In this document: piece after piece, positions 27,201-30,649 of the stretch
Layout of the letters: each line of letters begins with the position of its first letter
How positions within the stretch are numbered: the first letter of the stretch is position 1
Assembly (NCBI RefSeq): GCF_026151205.1
Contig: NC_087084.1
Span: forward strand, 844,312 to 908,311
DNA length: 64,000 nt
Source: Bolinopsis microptera
Taxonomy: Eukaryota; Ctenophora; Tentaculata; Lobata; Bolinopsidae
Reading direction: 5' to 3'
Position numbers and translations under genes: made by a program
Notes under the pieces: model-generated
What the model saw: only the letters and a program-made list of their open reading frames with translations
What the model was told of the DNA's origin: nothing
Database searches by the model: none

Positions 27201-29524
27201 GCTAGGTTACTGAGTGGTTGCTAGGTTACTGAGTGGTTGCTAGGTTACTGAGTGATCGTTAGGTTACTAAGTGGTGGCTAGGTTACTGAGTGATCGTTAG
27301 GTTACTAAGTGGTGGCTAGGTTACTGAGTGGTTGCTGGGTTACTGAGTGGTTGATATGTTACTGAGTGGTTGCTAGGTGATTAACTCATGTTTCCTCTAT
27401 CCAGGATATCTCAGACCCACTATCGGGAAATAGAGAAGAAGATAAGATAATAATGTACTCTGAAGCAAGGAATGTAACCCTGGATTTGAGGATGTTTGGT
27501 GAGGGGGGCAAGAGAGTGGAGGTGAGGATATGGGACGTGAGAGTGGAGGACACTGACACTCAGGTCATGGAGTCCGGGATTCAGAGGTGGGTTTCACTTT
27601 CACTTTCGCTTTCACTTTCAATTATATGGGGCGTGAGAGTGGAGGACACTTTCACTTTCACTTTCACTTTTACTTATATCACGTTCCTAGTACAAACTCC
27701 TCGATGTACAATTTTGAACTCGAGGCTTCCTCCTTGTAATACGATCTCGGAAGGCAGGCCTCCCCTTTGCAATACGAGCTCGGGAGCGGGAGCTCTGCCT
27801 TCAGAGGTACTTATCGAGAATGACTCTGACCAAAGATTTGTAACGTCAAAATTTAAAAAAGTTTTTCTGGAAACTAATTTTGTTCACGTTTCATGCTACT
27901 CTGATATCAGCCGGTCGGTTCCTAGTCCGTACCTACATTCGGAAATCGGAAGGCTGTGATTGGTTCCATATACTACTTATAAAGAACGTACTAATATTTG
28001 GCCCTCAGATTTAGGATAAAGGAAAGTGCGATTTTTCGCGGAGAGCTGAAAATCGCGATTTGTCGCGGAGAATGGGGAAAATCGCGATTCCGCACATGCC
28101 GCGATTACCTTTGTCCTTGCTTATATGGGACGTGAGAGTGGAGGACACTGAGTCCGGGTTTCACTTTCACCTCCACTTTCGCTTTCACTTTCGCTTTCAC
28201 TTTCACTTTGTCCGGGTTCCCCTCTCTCCTCCTCCCCCTGCTTAGTAAAATTCTTCACATTCTTTACATTACTACCCACTAACCAGGATACTAGCACACA
28301 AGCAGCTAGCTAACGAAGAAGCTCACCTTATCACTAGTTTGAGCGGGACTAGCTCTGCTATACCGGCCAGACGTGCCATAAGTCTGGATCTACCCCAACC
28401 TATGGTATGTTGTAGTCACATGTTGTAGTCACATTTTGTAGTCACATGTTGTAGTCACATGTTGTAGTCACATGTTGTGGTCACATGTTGTAGTCTCATG
28501 TTGTAGTCACATGTTGTGGTCACATGTTGTAGTCACATGTTGTAGTCACATGTTGTAGTCACATGTTGTAGACACATGTTGTAGTCACATGTTGTAGTCA
28601 CATGTTGTAGTCACATGTTGTAGTCATATGTTGTAGTCACATGTTGTAGTCACATGTTGTAGTCACATGTTGTAGTCACATGTTGTAGTCACATGTTGTA
28701 GTCACATGTTGTAGTCACATGTTGTAGTCACGTGTTGTAGTCACATGTTGTAGTCACATGTTGTAGTCACATGTTGTAGTCACATGTTGTAGTCATATGT
28801 TGTAGTCACATGTTGTAGTCACATGTTGTAGTCACATGTTGTAGTCACATGTTGTAGTCACATGTTGTAGTCACATGTTGTAGTCACGTGTTGTAGTCAC
28901 ATGTTGGAGTCACAGGTTGTAGTCACATGTTGTAGTCACATGTTGTGGTCACATGTTGTAGTCACATGTTGTAGTCACATGTTGTGGTCACATGTTGTAG
29001 TCACATGTTGTAGTCACATGTTGGAGTCACATGTTGTAGTCACATGTTGTAGTCACATGTTGTAGTCACATGTTGTAGTCACATGTTGTAGTCACATGTT
29101 GTAGTCACATGTTGTAGTCACATGTTGTAGTCACATGTTGTGGTCACATGTTGTAGTCTCATGTTGTTTTCACATGTTGTAGTCACATTTTGTAGTCACA
29201 TGTTATAGTCACATGTTGTAGTCACATGTTGTAGTCACATGTTGTAGTCACATGTTGTAGTCACATGTTGCAGTCACATGTTGTAGTCACATGTTGTAGT
29301 AACATGTTGTAGTCACATGTTGTAGTCACATGTTGTAGTCACATGTTGTAGTCACATGTTGTAGTCTCATGGTTCGTGGTATGTTGTAGTCAGATAGATT
29401 CCTGTCTAAATAGAAAGACAGTTTCATGATACCTCCAATATTTACAGATGATAGCGACAGTGGATCTCAGTGAAGAGGGTGACATTATTGTGGACTCTAA
29501 AATAGAACGTACACCACCTGTGTG
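135..29524 (+). CDS. VPS13: VPS13 (A/C-like) lipid-transfer protein gene, internal part, 18-19 exons
   Basis: VPS13 proteins are very long rod-shaped bridges (repeating beta-groove fold) that move phospholipids between membranes at organelle contact sites. I recognise the family from several consecutive exons read in order: AELEEAAYDNYLLNLENFYV; the WEND...LPKTKCRGHLDSVKVVMSD block; SISTEASDDFFDAPD; GEITMLDCFTSEEPLHLISS; DMELNIKMGSLHFIFLNYFV; EVESPVVKIPRNSTS; and ANISVNTTLKQIHANLG followed by YEDYHMALKILEENLAE. The order and spacing resemble the part of animal VPS13A/C after the chorein domain. Exons are separated by GT-AG introns whose phases match at every join except exon 3 to exon 5, where a linker exon is needed. 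Start and stop are outside the window. The largest intron (11115-26549) holds an antisense gene, and the intron after 29524 runs to the window end without another recognised exon. The A/C assignment, as opposed to another paralogue, is inferred by eye. Confidence 0.85.
395..515. repeat. 10-bp minisatellite (TGGTTACTAG)
   Basis: About twelve imperfect copies of TGGTTACTAG lie in the VPS13 intron between 257 and 543. The same unit reappears at 4886-5280, 5497-5612 and 6114-6245 in other introns of this gene, so it is a dispersed minisatellite family. Confidence 0.9.
543..727 (+). CDS. VPS13: VPS13 exon 2 of window
   Basis: The exon is 185 bp, phase 0 to phase 2, with acceptor attatag and donor TATAG|gttagg. 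It encodes EDWENDLAITHDSFILYPVR and, after a short loop, LPKTKCRGHLDSVKVVMSD. The pattern W-x(3)-L...P...LPK-x-K-x-x-G-x-L-x-x-V-x-V-x-x-SD is a VPS13 hallmark. This is one of the best family matches in the window. Confidence 0.9.
960..1082. repeat. 7-bp tandem repeat (ACAGTAC)
   Basis: About 17 near-perfect copies of ACAGTAC end 20 bases before the acceptor of the exon at 1103. Every unit supplies an AG dinucleotide upstream of the used acceptor. The antisense ORF across it (YCVLCTV repeats) is a by-product of the repeat. Confidence 0.92.
1103..1224 (+). CDS. VPS13: VPS13 exon 3 of window
   Basis: The exon is 122 bp, phase 2 to phase 1, with acceptor ctgcccag and donor TTACAG|gtcaga. It begins IINSLPKSEPAEVKSK and continues into an acidic and hydrophobic stretch ending AAVTNIVT. 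The phase-2 join to the preceding exon restores an Arg codon. This corresponds to the variable linker in VPS13, so sequence similarity is weak and the call rests on frame and splice-site continuity. Confidence 0.7.
1847..1955 (+). CDS. Candidate VPS13 linker exon
   Basis: An exon with phase 1 start and phase 2 end is needed between the exons ending at 1224 and starting at 2100. This stretch fits: acceptor aatttcag, open frame, Ser/Thr-rich linker-like product (VSFSDNTQSSDRPTTDSSTH). The donor TCTGG|gtctga is poor and there is no family match, so both the end and the exon itself are uncertain. Transcript reads across 1224-2100 would settle it. Confidence 0.25.
2100..2283 (+). CDS. VPS13: VPS13 exon, FFDA-type acidic linker
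   Basis: The exon is 184 bp, phase 2 to phase 0, with acceptor caatttag and donor ACAGAG|gtattt. A Ser/Pro/Thr-rich linker runs into SISTEASDDFFDAPDHFLVE. The S-x-D-x-FFDA-x-D motif is typical of the acidic linker in VPS13 proteins. An alternative acceptor 14 bases downstream, in the same phase, would shorten the N-terminal side slightly. Confidence 0.8.
2429..2513 (+). CDS. VPS13: VPS13 exon, short beta-rod segment
   Basis: The exon is 85 bp, phase 0 to phase 1, with acceptor tttttcag and strong donor CAAA|gtgagtt. It encodes RESLNIISQTVLLADFTLNV and then IVLDVVKQ, an alternating hydrophobic strand pattern as expected in a repeating beta-groove rod. It supplies the phase-1 end required by the exon at 4713 (AG-T gives Ser). 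The intron that follows contains a poly-G run and the acceptor-containing minisatellite. Confidence 0.75.
2540..2560. repeat. Poly-G tract, 21 nt
   Basis: There is an uninterrupted run of 21 G in the intron just after the exon ending at 2513. Long G runs recur at many places in the window (about 13970, 20775, 43975, 46350); their exact lengths are the kind of feature sequencing errors change. Confidence 0.9.
2656..4740 (+). repeat. 51/59-bp minisatellite containing a 3' splice site, 39 copies
   Basis: I counted 39 occurrences of the ATTTCAG|GTCGTTACGAA junction. Two unit lengths alternate: about 51 bp, and about 59 bp with an extra GTTAAGGT. Each unit carries the polypyrimidine-like stretch, the AG acceptor and the first 27 bases of the exon at 4713, then TAAACATTGTT. 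The last copy runs into the real exon. In the other 38 the reading frame meets TAA right after the copied exon bases. Units also hold a possible donor TTGAA|gtaaac, so each could act as a 28-nt pseudo-exon. Confidence 0.95.
4713..4880 (+). CDS. VPS13: VPS13 exon downstream of acceptor array
   Basis: The exon is 168 bp, phase 1 to phase 1, acceptor tttatttcag, donor CCTGACG|gttagt. It encodes RYEGKVVLKSLIKNITATFV and, further on, LGEITMLDCFTSEEPLHLIS, which matches the VPS13 block ending in I-x-x-x-D-C...LHLI-S. Its first 27 bases and its acceptor are repeated 38 times upstream. Only this last copy continues into a long open frame: in all others the next codon after TTG AAG is TAA. Its last bases and donor are repeated downstream as well. 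Confidence 0.88.
4853..5280 (+). repeat. Higher-order repeat: exon tail, donor and 10-bp units
   Basis: The exon tail CATCTCATATCATCC...CTGACG plus donor gttag is followed by TGGTTACTAG units. The whole block is then repeated with tails at about 4958, 5071 and 5195, each again followed by gttag and a run of 7-9 ten-base units. Small changes (CTGCCG, loss of TCC) mark the copies. A 10-bp minisatellite is thus nested in a roughly 110-130-bp repeat that includes the VPS13 5' splice site. Confidence 0.9.
5359..5493 (+). CDS. VPS13: VPS13 exon
   Basis: The exon is 135 bp, phase 1 to phase 1, with acceptor ctcaatag and donor TTTG|gtgagt. It encodes AAQMNDPTSPYFENDFKNTE and IAVLGTFDQISAKIHVDSFC. 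The pattern of aromatic/Asn residues followed by V-x-x-x-F-x-Q-(I/L)...(I/L)-H-(V/L)-(D/E) matches the strand before the next groove in VPS13A/C. A 10-bp minisatellite begins 3 bases into the following intron. Confidence 0.85.
5497..5612. repeat. 10-bp minisatellite (TGGTTACTAG)
   Basis: About eleven imperfect copies start at the fourth base of the intron, so the donor gtgagtggttactag merges into the repeat. Confidence 0.88.
5983..6113 (+). CDS. VPS13: VPS13 exon, acidic loop
   Basis: The exon is 131 bp, phase 1 to phase 0, with acceptor aatttgtag and donor ATCAAG|gtaact. The product is a Glu/Ser-rich, low-complexity loop (SGLEEKEEEKSGAGGEMKRY) ending in SDESINEDLIK. It is placed by splice phase and by the matching exons on both sides; the loop itself is not diagnostic. 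Confidence 0.72.
6114..6245. repeat. 10-bp minisatellite (GGTTACTART)
   Basis: The array begins at the first intron base (AAG|gtaactaatggttactag). It holds about twelve copies alternating TAGTGG and TAATGG. Confidence 0.88.
6401..6496 (+). CDS. VPS13: VPS13 exon
   Basis: The exon has 32 codons, phase 0 to phase 0, with acceptor gtcgttacag and donor GCAGAG|gttagt. It encodes IHVAAVVNNINIIVDSSQRT and YADISITSCNAE. The (I/L)-H-V-x-x-(L/V)-V-x-x-I-x-(I/M) start is conserved in VPS13A/C. It is followed by about 1.2 kb of intron dominated by the 21-bp CRE/E-box array. Confidence 0.85.
6625..7690. repeat. 21-bp array with CRE and E-box cores, about 50 copies
   Basis: The unit is 21 bp with core TGACGTCACGTGG, which contains the palindrome TGACGTCA (CRE-type bZIP site) and CACGTG (E-box). 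Most copies are identical; variants change CACGTG to CATGTG or GACGTC to GCCGTC. Because 21 is divisible by three, the array is open in several frames, giving artefactual ORFs (MTSRGIT and WYYNDVT repeats). It lies in the VPS13 intron 6497-7699. Confidence 0.95.
7700..7840 (+). CDS. VPS13: VPS13 exon
   Basis: The exon has 47 codons, phase 0 to phase 0, with acceptor aactacag and donor CAGATG|gtgtgt. It begins VIVKENTTEVNSSLKSLDVK and ends IYQELISFQM, in frame with the exons before and after it. It starts directly after the last unit of the 21-bp array, so the array forms the 3' part of the preceding intron. The pyrimidine tract is weak (atgataactacag). Confidence 0.85.
7985..8083 (+). CDS. 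VPS13: VPS13 exon
   Basis: The exon has 33 codons, phase 0 to phase 0, with acceptor cctctatcag and donor GTACAG|gtactg. It encodes IQYQKKLGELDPDMELNIKM and GSLHFIFLNYFVQ. The (D/M)-x-(E/V)-x-(I/V)-x-x-G-x-(L/I)-x-(F/V)-(I/V)-F-L pattern is one of the clearest VPS13 signatures and is continued by NLLHVLDVF in the next exon. Confidence 0.9.
8096..8245. repeat. Degenerate TGACGT-rich repeat
   Basis: About eight copies of a 15-22-base unit with cores TGACGTCA, TGACGTAA and TGACGTCATTTAAATG fill most of the intron 8084-8257. The family appears related to the larger TGACGTCA array upstream. Confidence 0.8.
8258..8541 (+). CDS. VPS13: VPS13 exon, longest in window
   Basis: The exon is 284 bp, phase 0 to phase 2, with acceptor ctcctcag and donor TCCAG|gtacga. 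It encodes NLLHVLDVFSVARDKMVSAS, then a helix-like segment (IETAKLAQQSTTSSL), then LNLEVESPVVKIPRNSTS with the VPS13-typical (I/L)-x-(A/S)-P-V-(I/V)-x-I-P-x-(N/S)-S motif, then VKLGNIKLQNKFSL. This is a firm family identification. Confidence 0.92.
8659..8790. repeat. Second, short 21-bp TGACGTCACGTGG array
   Basis: About six units carrying TGACGTCACGTGG lie in the intron 8542-8799, with the last ones decayed (TTACGTCATGTGG). They match the 21-bp array of the intron 6497-7699, showing the unit has spread between introns of one gene. Confidence 0.88.
8800..8945 (+). CDS. VPS13: VPS13 exon whose 3' end seeds a donor array
   Basis: The exon is 146 bp, phase 2 to phase 1, with acceptor tttcaacag and donor AATCTTG|gtaaga. 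It encodes VILGSYGDVLRERDILEPYE, MELKITRYLTEDANISVNTT and LKQIHANL. The last ~50 bases plus the donor are the unit of the 56-bp array that follows. Use of a later donor copy would read into a stop codon in the second unit, so the first donor is taken as authentic. Confidence 0.88.
8893..10793 (+). repeat. 56-bp minisatellite containing a 5' splice site
   Basis: The unit is the last ~50 bases of the exon ending at 8945 plus gtaaga. From the first donor (after 8945) to the last (after 10793) is 1848 bp, exactly 33 x 56, with only a few substitutions (for example TTAATACC to TTTATACC) and no net length change. All donors read CTTG|gtaaga except one gtaata and the final gtaagt. Reading on past the authentic donor gives a stop in the second unit. 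Confidence 0.96.
10794..11007. other. Intron remainder, AT-rich
   Basis: Unique AT-rich sequence lies between the 56-bp array and the acceptor of the exon at 11008. No gene or repeat is seen. Confidence 0.6.
11008..11114 (+). CDS. VPS13: VPS13 exon
   Basis: The exon is 107 bp, phase 1 to phase 0, with acceptor aacattacag and donor GATGAG|gtaata. It encodes YEDYHMALKILEENLAETGD and RVLEVTPQAIITNDE. The D-(Y/F)-x-x-(A/L)-(L/M)-K-I-L-x-E-N-L pattern is diagnostic for VPS13A/C. The next recognised VPS13 exon is 15.4 kb downstream. Confidence 0.9.
11103..11572 (+). repeat. 27-bp minisatellite containing a 5' splice site
   Basis: Starting at the VPS13 donor GATGAG|gtaata, the block GAG|gtaataacgt...aataagtt is repeated. 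The distance from the first to the last donor-like site is 432 bp, exactly 16 x 27. Units differ by GTAAAG versus GTTAAG and CTTAAAG. Each contains GAG|gtaataa, a copy of the real exon-intron boundary. Confidence 0.93.
11638..11690. repeat. Short TAGTRGTATTAGT repeat
   Basis: A few imperfect copies of AGTAGTATTAGTGG-type sequence, a minor local repeat in the VPS13 intron. Confidence 0.6.
11715..11855. repeat. 66-bp tandem repeat, 2 copies
   Basis: Two copies of a 66-bp unit containing TACTCACTATTAATAAG and ACATGTAGTCTGAATTAA. The paralogous place at 43650-43920 has four copies. Confidence 0.88.
11856..12566. other. Intron sequence with small GTGTTARYA repeat
   Basis: AT-rich intron sequence common to the VPS13 intron and the 3' flank of the antisense gene. 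At 12347-12445 there is a short repeat of GTGTTAACAACAGTGTTAG type. A degraded copy of the whole stretch is at about 43920-46030. No gene is seen. Confidence 0.7.
12567..12880. repeat. 20-bp minisatellite with CACGTG
   Basis: About 15 copies of a 20-bp unit, ATCACGTGTG followed by TTGTCATGAC, with CACGTG in nearly every unit. Variants read GATCACGTG or TTGTTATGAC. The array ends a dozen bases beyond the stop codon of the antisense gene, so it would form that gene's 3' UTR or flank. Confidence 0.92.
12893..12993 (-). CDS. Nested gene exon 8, GPI-type C-terminus
   Basis: Acceptor tctccctcag, phase 1. It encodes IPEKTPEPTVPSSSAVVESC and FLLLSFTLLIRL, then TAA at 12895-12893. A Pro/Thr/Ser-rich spacer, small residues and a short hydrophobic end with no cytoplasmic tail are what a GPI-attachment signal looks like. 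The exact attachment residue is not determined. Confidence 0.78.
12893..23339 (-). CDS. Secreted, GPI-type, Cys-rich surface protein gene nested in VPS13 intron (8 exons)
   Basis: Eight exons on the - strand join to 948 bp (315 codons plus stop): 23339-23282, 22229-22113, 21707-21582, 21375-21277, 20422-20216, 19979-19818, 13176-13099 and 12993-12893. All seven introns are phase 1, the classic pattern for shuffled extracellular modules. The order is a signal peptide (KVMTLLALSCLALI), a Ly6/uPAR-like Cys domain (CPICYN...DC...ACDEDELCYIM...FLC), a Thr/Glu/Pro-rich stalk, GCC2/GCC3-type Cys repeats (CEKCPENTYS, CEDCADNYYS, DTYSDQAHNEKCTACPG), then a Pro/Ser stretch and a hydrophobic end (CFLLLSFTLLIRL) typical of GPI-anchor signals. 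I know no named orthologue; a receptor or adhesion role is only inference. The join of exons 6 and 7 uses a weak donor and might hide a lost Cys-repeat exon. Confidence 0.75.
13099..13176 (-). CDS. Nested gene exon 7, partial Cys repeat
   Basis: The exon has 26 codons, phase 1 to phase 1, with acceptor catatgcccag and strong donor AAGTGTG|gtaagt. It encodes DTYSDQAHNEKCTACPGAGS then SSSKC. It begins in the middle of a Cys repeat (at the TYSD part), so a preceding half-repeat may be missing from the model or lost from the locus, which here is a 40-bp minisatellite. Confidence 0.75.
13205..16802. repeat. 40-bp G-rich minisatellite, about 88 copies
   Basis: The unit is about 40 bp: TTACCAGGTTCACAGCCTGG then AGGGAGGGATTATTAG and a G run of variable length (4 to 15). 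CCAGG...CCTGG is a small inverted repeat in each unit. The array fills intron 6 of the antisense gene. Sequence between units is otherwise very uniform, with C/T changes at CAGCCTGG versus CAGTCTGG. Confidence 0.96.
17308..17338. repeat. Perfect 13-bp inverted repeat (GTCACTCCGTAAC hairpin)
   Basis: GTCACTCCGTAAC (17308-17320), a GCTGT spacer, then the exact reverse complement (17326-17338). A third direct copy follows at 17355. This is a likely binding-site pair for the transposon's own protein (inference). Confidence 0.9.
17324..17995 (+). pseudogene. Eroded transposon ORF
   Basis: Two adjoining open stretches belong together. The first, in various frames, reads RRKARPVPGTLKVHHIVRSF and later NIDQFVIVNWEGELYPGG. 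The second reads KLYPGKVIGKPDSSNLTVKC and then WKWPDKEDVHDYELIDV and ends FEVPEL. A short tandem duplication near 17738-17765 (ACTTTACCCAGGAGGGTAA) repeats the ELYPG/KLYPG codons and breaks the frame. The G-(K/E)-x-YPG...WKWP-x-KED...VPEL pattern is one I associate with proteins carried by animal DNA transposons; I cannot name the family. Not functional as it stands. Confidence 0.55.
18856..19627. repeat. 40-bp minisatellite, right part, about 19 copies
   Basis: Continuation of the 40-bp array beyond the transposon, with variants carrying GGGGCCGTGGGGGG spacers. It ends at the junction with unique sequence starting TTATCTTGGCATACAC. Confidence 0.94.
19818..19979 (-). CDS. Nested gene exon 6, Cys repeat
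   Basis: Acceptor ataccccag, phase 1. It encodes CAAGKFLDNKGKCEDCADNY and YSTDAVHNTKCEECPAGSAK, a second C-x-x-C repeat ending GNDC. The donor CTAA|gtacga (phase 1) gives the frame needed by exon 7. If it is not used, reading continues to TAA at 19797-19795 and the protein would end without the GPI tail; I prefer the spliced form because exons 7 and 8 complete the same architecture in phase. Confidence 0.72.
   Translation of the reverse strand, partial: VVQLGSSLITRASVKIVLTTTTVLTLYTTLSARSALLDPLNNLAACLATTVQH
20216..20422 (-). CDS. Nested gene exon 5, GCC2/GCC3-type Cys repeat
   Basis: The exon is 207 bp, phase 1 to phase 1, with acceptor ctcattgcag and donor TTTGCTG|gttagc. The acidic start EIVTEEPTETAQEITSCGAG leads into CEKCPENTYSVDGAACVECP and ends SAEQC. 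The C-x-x-C-P-x-x-T-Y-S...C-x-x-C-P-x-G pattern is typical of GCC2/GCC3 and TNFR/ephrin-receptor-like modules. Confidence 0.85.
20585..21120. repeat. About 43-bp minisatellite with variable G runs
   Basis: About twelve units containing CCCCCTGTATTGCTGCTG and TTTTTACAGAGG followed by 6 to 22 G. It lies in intron 4 of the antisense gene. On the + strand each unit carries an acceptor-like TTTTTACAG. The + strand ORFs across it (LLLFLQRGG repeats) are artefacts. Confidence 0.93.
21277..21375 (-). CDS. Nested gene exon 4, stalk
   Basis: The exon is 99 bp, phase 1 to phase 1, with acceptor aatccctag and strong donor ACAA|gtaagt. It encodes FENIIKSIKIDGLTIRDVEV followed by TTEPPTGSTTGT, a Thr/Pro-rich spacer likely to be O-glycosylated (inference). 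Confidence 0.78.
21415..21475. repeat. AT-rich TGTATAATG-type repeat
   Basis: Short run of TGTATAATG and TGTGTAATG units in intron 3 of the antisense gene. Confidence 0.7.
21582..21707 (-). CDS. Nested gene exon 3, second half of Ly6-like domain
   Basis: The exon is 126 bp, phase 1 to phase 1, with acceptor ttatcctag and donor GAAATTG|gtaagc. It encodes ACDEDELCYIMTLEEGAVPN and, further on, YNAQFLCADEI. The C-x(5)-C-Y pattern is as seen in the middle of three-finger domains. Confidence 0.8.
22113..22229 (-). CDS. Nested gene exon 2, first half of Ly6-like domain
   Basis: The exon is 117 bp, phase 1 to phase 1, with acceptor gtaatttcag and donor ACTGAAG|gtaata. It encodes GYAVADEYSKENCPICYNPR followed by VNLPDDCTQDDADKTRTE. 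The C-P-x-C start soon after the signal peptide, followed by a spaced Cys, is Ly6/uPAR-like. Confidence 0.8.
22340..22440. repeat. Short repeat with AGGAGGCGCACTA
   Basis: Three to four units of GCGGCGCACTAGGAGGCGC followed by ACTATTTGTCC next to the 50-bp array, which shares the AGGAGGCGCACTA segment; probably its decayed edge. Confidence 0.7.
22478..23055. repeat. 50-bp minisatellite with CCATGGTAAC, about 11 copies
   Basis: The unit is 50 bp: AGGAGGTGTACTACCTAATA then CTATGGTAACTAACTGTAAC and CATGGTAACT. Copies alternate GGTGTA/GGCGCA and ACTGTAAC/ACTTTAAC, suggesting a partly two-unit higher-order period. It fills intron 1 of the antisense gene. Confidence 0.94.
23282..23339 (-). CDS. 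Nested gene exon 1, signal peptide
   Basis: ATG at 23339 starts MKVMTLLALSCLALIKISN, a standard signal peptide with a basic start and hydrophobic core. The donor is AAATG|gtacgt, phase 1. A second in-frame ATG is three codons later. Confidence 0.8.
23340..25835. other. Intergenic-like part of VPS13 intron, no gene seen
   Basis: AT-rich sequence upstream of the nested gene start. ORFs of 60-83 codons at 23811-24062 (-), 24458-24709 (+) and 25440-25649 (+) have no recognisable motif. A run near 25002 (TTTGGGACACCCTGTA) resembles a DNA-transposon end, but no matching partner end was found. The nested gene's promoter should lie just above 23340. Confidence 0.5.
25848..26105. repeat. 27-bp AT-rich array (TATAGTATA palindromes)
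   Basis: About nine units of TATAGTATAGATATATTA and TAGTATAC, almost entirely self-complementary, in the VPS13 intron about 450 bp before the exon at 26550. Confidence 0.9.
26550..26705 (+). CDS. VPS13: VPS13 exon after nested gene
   Basis: The exon has 52 codons, phase 0 to phase 0, with acceptor cacctctcag and donor ATACTG|gtaggt. A charged linker (ESEDGTITGEGGVGDIRVEV) leads into VQVELAVCLLYTDEKIL, matching the VPS13 strand V-x-(V/L)-x-(F/V)-x-L-x-x-(L/V)-x-(L/I)-x-L-Y-(T/S)-(D/N). Phase 0 agrees with the exon ending at 11114, so the intervening block behaves as one intron. Confidence 0.83.
26745..27385. repeat. 19-bp minisatellite (TGAGTGGTTGCTAGGTTAC)
   Basis: About 33 copies of the 19-bp unit, with variants GTTGGTGAG and GTGATCGTTAGG, fill the VPS13 intron 26706-27404. 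Confidence 0.93.
27405..27586 (+). CDS. VPS13: VPS13 exon
   Basis: The exon is 182 bp, phase 0 to phase 2, with acceptor cctctatccag and donor TTCAGAG|gtgggt. It encodes a charged start (DISDPLSGNREEDKIIMYSE), then LRMFGEGGKRVEVRIWDVRV and EDTDTQVMESGIQ. The strand plus (V/L)-x-D-x-(R/T) ending resembles the VPS13 segment before the R-(M/I)-x-x-R/K turn. Parts of its 3' end recur in the following intron. Confidence 0.82.
27590..28215. repeat. CTTTCA tracts with copies of the exon tail
   Basis: The intron after 27586 holds (CTTTCA)n tracts at 27594-27620, 27647-27672 and 28160-28210. Each is preceded by a copy of the upstream exon's GGGACGTGAGAGTGGAGG segment (27626-27650 and 28122-28150; the exon original is at 27529). 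The second copy also carries GAGTCCGGG, which lies just before the authentic donor. Confidence 0.85.
27690..28100. other. Intron sequence with small inverted motifs
   Basis: Contains AATACGATCTCGGAAGG and AATACGAGCTCGGGAG motifs and two copies of AATCGCGATT-type palindromes near 28048-28090. It may be a decayed MITE; no ends could be defined. The 168-codon ORF starting at 27453 runs out of the exon into this intron and is not a gene. Confidence 0.45.
28287..28404 (+). CDS. VPS13: VPS13 exon
   Basis: The exon is 118 bp, phase 2 to phase 0, with acceptor cactaaccag and donor CCTATG|gtatgt. It encodes ILAHKQLANEEAHLITSLSG and ends RRAISLDLPQPM. The join to the upstream exon makes an Arg codon. 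It is placed by phase and by position. The next intron is filled from its first base by a 13-bp minisatellite. Confidence 0.72.
28405..29395. repeat. 13-bp minisatellite (ATGTTGTAGTCAC), about 75 copies
   Basis: The array starts at the first base of the intron: ATG|gtatgttgtagtcac, so the donor is continuous with the repeat. Copies vary at few positions (GTGGTCAC, GTAGTCTC, CACGTG). It fills nearly the whole intron up to the exon at 29448. Confidence 0.94.
29448..29524 (+). CDS. VPS13: VPS13 exon, last recognised
   Basis: The acceptor is aatatttacag and the frame MIATVDLSEEGDIIVDSKIE is open from phase 0. A likely donor is CCTGTGTG|gttagc (phase 2). Reading on reaches TGA at 29565, but a truncated VPS13 ending here would lack most of the protein, so a splice is preferred. 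The following intron would extend to the window end or beyond. Confidence 0.65.
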
Positions 29525-30649
29525 GTTAGCTGGGTTCAATAACATAATCACATTTAAGCTTTTATGACCCTGGGTTGACTGCTGAAGGGCGACGGGTCTG
29601 ACATTAATTTTATCTTATTAAAACCTATATTCCAATAAAATTTAGTTTTAGTTATAATTCTATAAATATGCAAATATTAATTTACAGCTCTCGCAATACA
29701 TTAATTCTTAAAAATTTTAAATATGCCATATACGCTTAATTTAGATACCGATGCATGTATTACATATCAAGCTCATAATAACCAGAAAAAAAAATAACAA
29801 TAATATAAATTAAAAGCATGAAGCAAGTCCAAAACCAATTCAAAGCATGACACAGGTCTGAAACATTGTCACGGAAGCTGCAAGCTTATAACGTTTGATT
29901 CCACGTTTGTCCGTTATTATGCAGTCACCTTCAGGCGATGTCGACGGATCATGCGAAAAGGGTTTTGACAGCTGTGCCCTTACCATAATAACTGAACCAT
30001 TGCCTGATTACGTTTAAAATGATGTTGGATAGGTGACCACGCAAGCGCTCGCAGCGCGCATTTGTGTCCGCTCTTACAAATAGCGCTTTAATAATTTAGC
30101 TACCAAGACTAAATCGCGCGTTTACTAAAGTATCATTTTCCCTTCGGATAAAAGTGAACGTTACAACCGCGTGTAACCTGCTTCAATGGTTTGTGTGCAT
30201 GTGTGGTGGAGTGAGCTGTATAATGGAATGATTGAAGAATCTGTTTCTTTTGTGTTATATATATTGTGAGTGACAGGTAAATGTAAAAGAATCAAAGATA
30301 ATGGGGTACTTTTCAGAGGAAAGTGTTGAAGTTTAAGTCCTGCCAGTTAATATTGTCAGGTTGGTGTTGACCTCATGATAGAATCTTCATTGGATTTAAT
30401 TGAACCAGTGAACCTATTTTAAACCACGTGCAGTGACTGCTCAAGACCACGTATAATTCCATAGATTTGCCCCTTTATAGCGTAATTGTTGAGATGAGTG
30501 TGTGTCACAAATCGTCATCTCTGAGTCAACTTCTTAAAGAGAAGAATACATGGATATGGGCTGATGACCTTCACTATCGTCATGTTTTCAAGCAAGCATC
30601 TGTATCTAATATTTTAGGTCACTGTCATTAGTTCCTTAGATTGAAAATC
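29525..30649. other. Start of long VPS13 intron, nothing recognised
   Basis: AT-rich sequence, no exon with family similarity. A GC-richer patch near 30040-30130 has several GCGC steps but no identified feature. Confidence 0.5.

Noticed and set aside
27453..27959. 168-codon ORF through the VPS13 donor
   Set aside because: The first part is the VPS13 exon; after the donor at 27586 it reads CTTTCA repeats and intron.
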